Source: Myxococcales bacterium
GTDB taxonomy: Bacteria > Myxococcota_A > Polyangia > Haliangiales > Haliangiaceae
NCBI GenBank assembly: GCA_028287115.1
Contig: JAQBQF010000261.1
Location: forward strand, 62,001-126,000
Direction of reading: 5' to 3'
DNA length: 64,000 bases
Under the pieces are notes generated by a model. The model was not told where the DNA came from. It did not search any database and was given only the letters and a program-made list of their open reading frames with translations. The position numbers were made by a program, and so were the translations under genes. Below, one piece after another: positions 59,233-64,000 of the stretch (positions are counted from its first letter, which is position 1; every line of letters begins with the position of its first letter).

Positions 59233-61205
59233 CCGACTGGCAGCGTCGCCGAGGACACGATGTATGGGCTGCGCTCGTGGTGTTGTGTGGTCCGCCGCGT
59301 GCCCGTCCACCGATCGTGCCAGAGGTTCAGAGCCATCACGGTCCACAGTCGGTTGCTCCAGTCGGCGACCCCGGCGCGGTGCTCGTGGAACAGTTTCTCG
59401 AGCGAGGCGCGATCGAGAAAGCCCGAACGAGTCAGCCCGCCCTCGAACAAGGCGGGCCTTGCCCAATCGCCGAGTCGACCCTTGAAGAGCTCGATCACCG
59501 GTGTGCGAAAGCCCTGCTTTGGACGATAGATGATCTCGTCCGGCAGAAGCCCTTCGATCGAGCGCTTGAAGAAGTACTTCACGAGATCGCCCTTCGCCTT
59601 GAACCGAGCCGGGATGTTGTAGACGAAGTGGCTGTACCGGTGTTCGGTGTAGGGACACCGCGGCTCGAGGCCGAGCTGACCCGCGAGCAGGTCGAGCTTG
59701 CCGAGCATCAAATTACCGAAATAGTGATCCATCATCATCAGGTAGACGATGGTGCTGAGGTAATCGCGTCCAGCGTGCTCGGATGCTTCGAGCCGGCGAA
59801 GGTGGTGCTCGACCGCCCCGATCTCCGACTGGCCGGCGACCAGCAGGCGAGCATCCTTCGAGAGCACGTTCTGCTTCTCGCGATCCCACCACGCGATCTC
59901 GTAACTCCAGAAGTAGCCTCCGTTCCGCGCGGCCCGCCGCAGCATGTCTTCGTGTGCGGGCGCGACGAATGGGGATGCCCATGCTGCCGCGCGTCGCACG
60001 ACATGGGGCAACTTCATGTACCGGGCCCAGCGCTTGTAGTACTTGTCGCGGAGCCGGATCATCTCGCCGTGGCCGCAGCTGATCTCGTCGTTGGCTTCGC
60101 CGGTGACCACGACCGTGATTCCTTGCTCTTTCACGAGTCGGAGTGCGTGATGCAGGAAGACGCTCGATGGCTCGGAGACCATGTCGTCCATCGCATTGAC
60201 GGTCACCGGGATGGCTTCGAGGAACTCGTCGACCTCGAGCAGCCGCTCGTGATGTTTCGAGCCGATGTGAGCGGCGACCTTGCGTGCGTACTCGATATCC
60301 GTGTACGCGGCCTGGCCTTCGACATCGCGCAGCCCGACCGTAAACGTGTGCAGAGGCCCCGTTGCACGCTGGGCGATCAGAGCCGCGTTCGCGCTCGAGT
60401 CATTGCCGCCGCTCAGTAGCGCGGCGATCGGACCGTCGACCATGCGGCGATCGACCGCCGCCGAATGAAGCGAGCGTACGTTGTCTATGTAGAACTGCTC
60501 GTCTTCGCGCTCCGCGATCGGATCATCCAGCAGGTCCCAATATCGGGTGACTTGATGTGCGCCATTCGGCTCGATCACGGCGCGACAGCCGGGCGGCAAC
60601 TTGGAGATCCCTTCGAACAGGGTGCGCGGACATGGGACCGAGAGGAACGTCAGGTACTGCGAGGTCGCCTGCGGGTCGAAGGTCGCGGCGACCGAGCTGT
60701 GCTGGAGCACACTCTTGATCTCGGAGCCGAACACCACGCCTTCGCGGCTGCATGCGAAATAGATCGCGCGAACGCCGAGAAAATCGCGCGCGAGGTGGAG
60801 CTGCTGGTTCTCGCGATCGACGAATGCGAGCGCGTACTGCGCGTCCACCCGCTTCAACCCGGCAGCGCCTTCGAGCGCATACAGGTGCAGCAGCAGCTCG
60901 CAGCTCGCGCTGTGTTCGGGATCGTACTTGCGAGCGACACCTTTCGACCTCAGATACGCGGCTACCTCGCGGTAGTTGAAAACGTCGCCGTCTGCCACGC
61001 CGATCCATCGATCATCGTCGCTGGTGAACACCGAAGTGAGACGAACCCGCGCGCGCATACCGAGGAGTGCTCGGTTGGCCAGCGAGGTACCGATCACGGG
61101 TTCCTGCGAGCACCGCGGTTCGAGAGAGGACAGCATGCGCACGAGCTGTCGGGTCGCGCCGTCCTGAGCACCCAGATCTCCAAAGATTCCACAAATAGCT
61201 GCCAT
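59229..61205 (-). CDS. Asparagine synthase (AsnB)-like amidotransferase with atypical N-terminus
   Basis: 658 residues. The N-terminal glutaminase-like domain (Ntn fold) is followed by an ATP-pyrophosphatase synthetase domain with SGGNDS at 265-270. The usual protein begins MCGI, exposing Cys2 as nucleophile. Here it begins MAAICGIFG, placing Cys at residue 5, and a GGAG six bases upstream supports this start. The NGEIYN-type loop is altered (ADGDVFN). Glutamine hydrolysis is therefore doubtful; the enzyme may use free ammonia or do other adenylation chemistry. In clusters with glycosyltransferases such proteins amidate sugars or peptides. A conventional paralog lies two genes away. Confidence 0.88.
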   Translation of the reverse strand: MAAICGIFGDLGAQDGATRQLVRMLSSLEPRCSQEPVIGTSLANRALLGMRARVRLTSVFTSDDDRWIGVADGDVFNYREVAAYLRSKGVARKYDPEHSASCELLLHLYALEGAAGLKRVDAQYALAFVDRENQQLHLARDFLGVRAIYFACSREGVVFGSEIKSVLQHSSVAATFDPQATSQYLTFLSVPCPRTLFEGISKLPPGCRAVIEPNGAHQVTRYWDLLDDPIAEREDEQFYIDNVRSLHSAAVDRRMVDGPIAALLSGGNDSSANAALIAQRATGPLHTFTVGLRDVEGQAAYTDIEYARKVAAHIGSKHHERLLEVDEFLEAIPVTVNAMDDMVSEPSSVFLHHALRLVKEQGITVVVTGEANDEISCGHGEMIRLRDKYYKRWARYMKLPHVVRRAAAWASPFVAPAHEDMLRRAARNGGYFWSYEIAWWDREKQNVLSKDARLLVAGQSEIGAVEHHLRRLEASEHAGRDYLSTIVYLMMMDHYFGNLMLGKLDLLAGQLGLEPRCPYTEHRYSHFVYNIPARFKAKGDLVKYFFKRSIEGLLPDEIIYRPKQGFRTPVIELFKGRLGDWARPALFEGGLTRSGFLDRASLEKLFHEHRAGVADWSNRLWTVMALNLWHDRWTGTRRTTQHHERSPYIVSSATLPVG

Positions 61206-61235
61206 CGTTAGCTCCGCGCTTGTTGGGGTTGCGGG

Positions 61236-62414
61236 TCAGAACCGCGTCGTCACCGGCGCCAGCTCGTCGTAGAGCGCCTGATACGCTGTGATCATCGCGG
61301 GGAGGCTGTGCTTCTCGGACGCCTCGTCGAGCGCTTGCTGTCCGAGTCGTTCACGCAGCGCGGGATTTCCTGCGAGCTGGAGTAGCCTGGCCGCCATCTC
61401 CGAGCTGTCGCCCGAGGAGAACAGGAGACCGGCGCGACCATGCGGCACGATCTCGGAGATCTCGTTCACGGAGGTGGCGAGGATGCTGCAGCCCGCGGCT
61501 TTCGCCTCGAGGAGCGAGACACCGAACGGCTCGAACTTGGACGTCATCACAAAGATGTCGCAGGCCACGAGTAGGCGTGGAACGTCAGCGCGGTATCCGA
61601 GGAATGCGACGCGCGTCGCGATGCCGAGCTCCGCGGCAAGCTGTTCGAGCTCTGCGCGCAGAGGTCCGTCACCGGCGAGCACCATCCGCAACCTGGGATC
61701 GGTGCGCGCGGCGAGCGCGAAGCCCCGGAACTGCGTCGGATAGTCCTTTTGCTCGACGAGCCGGCCGACGCTACCGATGATCACCGTATCGGGACCGAAG
61801 CCGAGCTCCTGCCGGACGTGCGTGGCGAGCTCGGTCCTCGCCGCCGAGCTACGCGGCTGCTGAACTCGCACGCCGTACGGGACGACGCGCACTTTCCGCG
61901 ACGAGATCCGGTTGTAACGGCAGAATCGCTGACCAAGAGCGGGCGACACGACGGCGAATGCTCCGACGACCTGCGCACAGACCTGATTGCGCGCGACGTT
62001 CTTCAGGCTCTTGGTGTGGAGCTCCTTCGGAAGAAACGCGTATTGACGGTCGGGGACCTGACACGCAAACGCGCTCAACGAGCCGAGCACTCCGGCACCG
62101 AGGCAGCGCGCGATCGCCCCTGCGTAGAGGATCGGTCGCGGGTTGTAGCAGTGGACGATGTCAGGTTTCACCGTCCGAAGCATCCGAACAAATCGAGAGA
62201 GCCCATCGATGTCGAATCCCTTGCGGCACTCGACGTGGTGGACCTTGATGCCTTCCCCGCGCAGCAGCGCCGGGAGCGGGCTCGTTTCATTCTCCAAGAT
62301 GCAGACCTCTGGTCGATACCGCGCGCGATCGAGTCCACGCGCGAGATCTGCGAGCGCCTTGGTCTTCCCGGAGAGGCCGAGATTGTCGGCGACGAGCAGA
62401 ACAGTGCGGTTCAT
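61236..62414 (-). CDS. Family 4 (GT-B) glycosyltransferase
   Basis: 392 residues with GGAG upstream of the ATG. The N-terminal Rossmann-like half starts LLVADNLGLSGKTKALADLA. The C-terminal half has the GT4 nucleotide-sugar motifs GSVGRLVEQKDYPTQ and FEPFGVSLLEAKAAGC (the EX7E-type site). It transfers a sugar from an activated donor to an unknown acceptor at the cytoplasmic face. It sits between two asparagine-synthase-like genes on the same strand, with gaps of 30 and 12 bases, so the three form an operon. This order is common in exopolysaccharide or O-antigen loci (inference). Confidence 0.92.
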   Translation of the reverse strand: MNRTVLLVADNLGLSGKTKALADLARGLDRARYRPEVCILENETSPLPALLRGEGIKVHHVECRKGFDIDGLSRFVRMLRTVKPDIVHCYNPRPILYAGAIARCLGAGVLGSLSAFACQVPDRQYAFLPKELHTKSLKNVARNQVCAQVVGAFAVVSPALGQRFCRYNRISSRKVRVVPYGVRVQQPRSSAARTELATHVRQELGFGPDTVIIGSVGRLVEQKDYPTQFRGFALAARTDPRLRMVLAGDGPLRAELEQLAAELGIATRVAFLGYRADVPRLLVACDIFVMTSKFEPFGVSLLEAKAAGCSILATSVNEISEIVPHGRAGLLFSSGDSSEMAARLLQLAGNPALRERLGQQALDEASEKHSLPAMITAYQALYDELAPVTTRF

Positions 62415-62426
62415 GGCTGTGACTCC

Positions 62427-64000
62427 TCACGTAGTCACAGGCCGTTCGATCCACTGTTCGTACCAAGCAGTGAGGTTGAGGAGGCACCACAGATCGAAGC
62501 TGTGATCGCGTGCGCCCGATTTGTGGCGGCGCCAGATCCGCTCGATCTCCTGGTCGTTAAAAAGTCCGCGTTTGCGCAACGGCGAACGCGCGAGTACCGA
62601 CTCAGCCCAGGGAGCGAGCTCGCCTGCGAGCCACGCTGGGAGTGGCACTCGGAATCCTTGCTTACTGCGTTGCGTGATCTCCGGCGGAAGGAGCGACGCA
62701 ACGGCGCGCTTCAAGACGTGTTTGGTGCGCCCAGCCTGGATCTTGAGCGATTGCGGCAACGACAGCCCGTACGCCACCAGCTCGGAGTCGAGGAAGGGCG
62801 CGCGCGCCTCGAGCGAGTGGGCCATCGAGAGCTTGTCCACACGCATGAGCAACAGCTCGGGCAGGCGATTCGACAGCTCCACGTACGACATCTGCTGCAG
62901 CGCATCCGCACCCGGATGTCGTCGGAGGAGCTCGTCGTAGTAACGCATGACGATCGGAGCGGCACCCGCGCCACCGAGTGCCTTGGCCTCCCGCGATAGC
63001 AAGCGTTGCTTCTCGGTATGCCAGAACACCACGTCGAGCCCGAAGTACAATGGTTCGCCAACGGCGGCACGTCGCAACAGGTCCGTGCGCCCATCCGTGG
63101 CGCCGACTGCCTTGCTGCCGAAGTAGAGCGCCCATCGCGCGGCCGCGGGTAACCGCTTTAGTTGTTCCCAACGACGCGAGCTCCGGTTGACGAACCGCGC
63201 CATGTCCTCGTAACCGCCGAACACCTCATCGCTGCCCTCACCGACGAGCACGACCTTCACGCCGTGCTCGTGTGCCGCCTTCGAAACGAAGTGCATCGGC
63301 AAGCACGCCGGATCTCCAATCGGCTCGTCTTGCTGAGCTGCGAGCTCCGGGAGGTAGTCTTGACACTCGCGGGCGGTCACCATGATTTCGTGGTGGTTGC
63401 AGCCGAAGTGCTTGGCCACTTGGCGCGCGTACGGCAGATCGTAGAATCGTTGCTCGGGCCCGAACCCTTCGAAGCCCACGGAAAACGTGCGCAGTGGCTC
63501 GGTCACGAGCCGACTCATCAAGGCGACGTTCGTCGACGAGTCGACACCTCCGGACAAGAAGCATCCAATCGGAACATCGGCCATCATGCGTTTCTCGACC
63601 GACGCTCCGAGTAGACGACGGACCTCGCTCACAGCCTCTGCTTCGTCGATCTGCGTTGGCCACGAGCGATCGAGGGTCGACCAGTATCGTTGTACGTCGA
63701 TCCGTCCTGCGCGATCGCACGTCAGCACGTGAGCCGGCGGCAGCTTGTGGATCCCCGCGAACAAGGTCCAGGGCGCGGGCGTGTTGGCGAACGTCAAGTA
63801 GAGGTTCAGCGCCTCCGGATCGATGTCACGCCGGACGTCGGGATGCGCGAGTAGTGCCTTGATCTCCGACGCGAACAAGAGCCGGCCACCCTGCACGGTG
63901 TAGTAGAGCGGCTTCTTGCCAAGGCGATCGCGGGCGAGCACGAGCCTGCGCTGCTGTTGATCCCAGAGGCCGAACGCGAACATGCCATCGAGCCGCGGAA
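62427..64000 (-). CDS. Asparagine synthase (glutamine-hydrolysing)-like, N-terminus outside window
   Basis: More than 520 residues are visible; the frame is open to the window edge, where LDGMFAFGLWD matches the end of the canonical glutaminase domain. Further features are DRLGKKPLYY, LFASEIKALL and the ATP-binding FLSGGVDSS of the synthetase domain, then EGSDEVFGGYEDM and SLEARAPFLDSELVAYG. These are standard AsnB family blocks. The catalytic N-terminal Cys is not in view. It lies upstream of the glycosyltransferase in the same operon. The product may be asparagine or, more likely here, an amidated sugar or peptide. Confidence 0.92.
   Translation of the reverse strand, partial: PRLDGMFAFGLWDQQQRRLVLARDRLGKKPLYYTVQGGRLLFASEIKALLAHPDVRRDIDPEALNLYLTFANTPAPWTLFAGIHKLPPAHVLTCDRAGRIDVQRYWSTLDRSWPTQIDEAEAVSEVRRLLGASVEKRMMADVPIGCFLSGGVDSSTNVALMSRLVTEPLRTFSVGFEGFGPEQRFYDLPYARQVAKHFGCNHHEIMVTARECQDYLPELAAQQDEPIGDPACLPMHFVSKAAHEHGVKVVLVGEGSDEVFGGYEDMARFVNRSSRRWEQLKRLPAAARWALYFGSKAVGATDGRTDLLRRAAVGEPLYFGLDVVFWHTEKQRLLSREAKALGGAGAAPIVMRYYDELLRRHPGADALQQMSYVELSNRLPELLLMRVDKLSMAHSLEARAPFLDSELVAYGLSLPQSLKIQAGRTKHVLKRAVASLLPPEITQRSKQGFRVPLPAWLAGELAPWAESVLARSPLRKRGLFNDQEIERIWRRHKSGARDHSFDLWCLLNLTAWYEQWIERPVTT

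Overview
The window is about two thirds G+C, densely coded, and reads like a chromosome segment of a predatory or soil-type Myxococcota (deltaproteobacterial lineage, perhaps the Nannocystineae/Kofleriaceae side). The inference rests on the mix of many lipoproteins of unknown function, a thrombospondin-type-3 OmpA protein, a repeat-companion (TIGR02996) leucine-rich-repeat protein, an AgmX/PglI-type C-terminal domain, several multidomain histidine kinases and an NRPS gene. I see no tRNA, rRNA, CRISPR array or complete insertion sequence.

Region 1 (1-10330) is the end of a natural-product cluster. It holds the 3' end of an NRPS (a glycine-type adenylation domain, carrier domain and terminal condensation domain), a MATE exporter whose start codon overlaps the NRPS stop, four cupin-8/JmjC-like putative iron oxygenases in two pairs, and a B12-binding radical SAM enzyme resembling the PhpK family. 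It looks like a short peptide line with unusually heavy oxidative and radical tailoring plus export. A probable MATE relic lies just beyond.

Region 2 (10600-25030) holds a fusion of a degenerate MoaB-like domain, a transmembrane segment and an AgmX/PglI domain. Next are a frameshifted lipoprotein gene and a 3040-residue giant. The giant starts with a DUF4157 (eCIS core) domain and carries annexin-like repeats, a hydrophobic segment, a Lys/Ala/Glu coiled coil and a flavoenzyme-like Rossmann region. An unknown gene follows it 27 bases downstream. This giant/partner locus is the strongest candidate for an undescribed system.

Region 3 (25180-36460) is a cell-envelope block: OmpA/TSP3 protein, PDZ lipoprotein, a copper-monooxygenase-like lipoprotein, a beta-barrel-like protein, a DUF3618/holin-X/DUF4235 operon, and repeat-rich or tyrosine-rich lipoproteins.

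Region 4 (36170-49270) covers signalling and redox or metal stress. A two-component pair lies divergent to a His-rich secreted protein. After it come a PAS kinase, a Tat-type hemerythrin lipoprotein overlapping chrA, a cupredoxin beside a porin-thioredoxin-cupredoxin fusion with a broken signal-peptide junction, two YceI proteins, two DoxX proteins, a YCII protein and a LysR regulator.

Region 5 (49345-59232) has an RND efflux pair divergent from a TetR regulator with a visible operator, two hybrid sensor kinases and a secreted alpha/beta hydrolase. Region 6 (59229-64000) has two asparagine-synthase-like genes flanking a family 4 glycosyltransferase; it probably continues beyond the window as a polysaccharide or peptide-modification cluster. 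No gene-free stretch exceeds about 300 bases.
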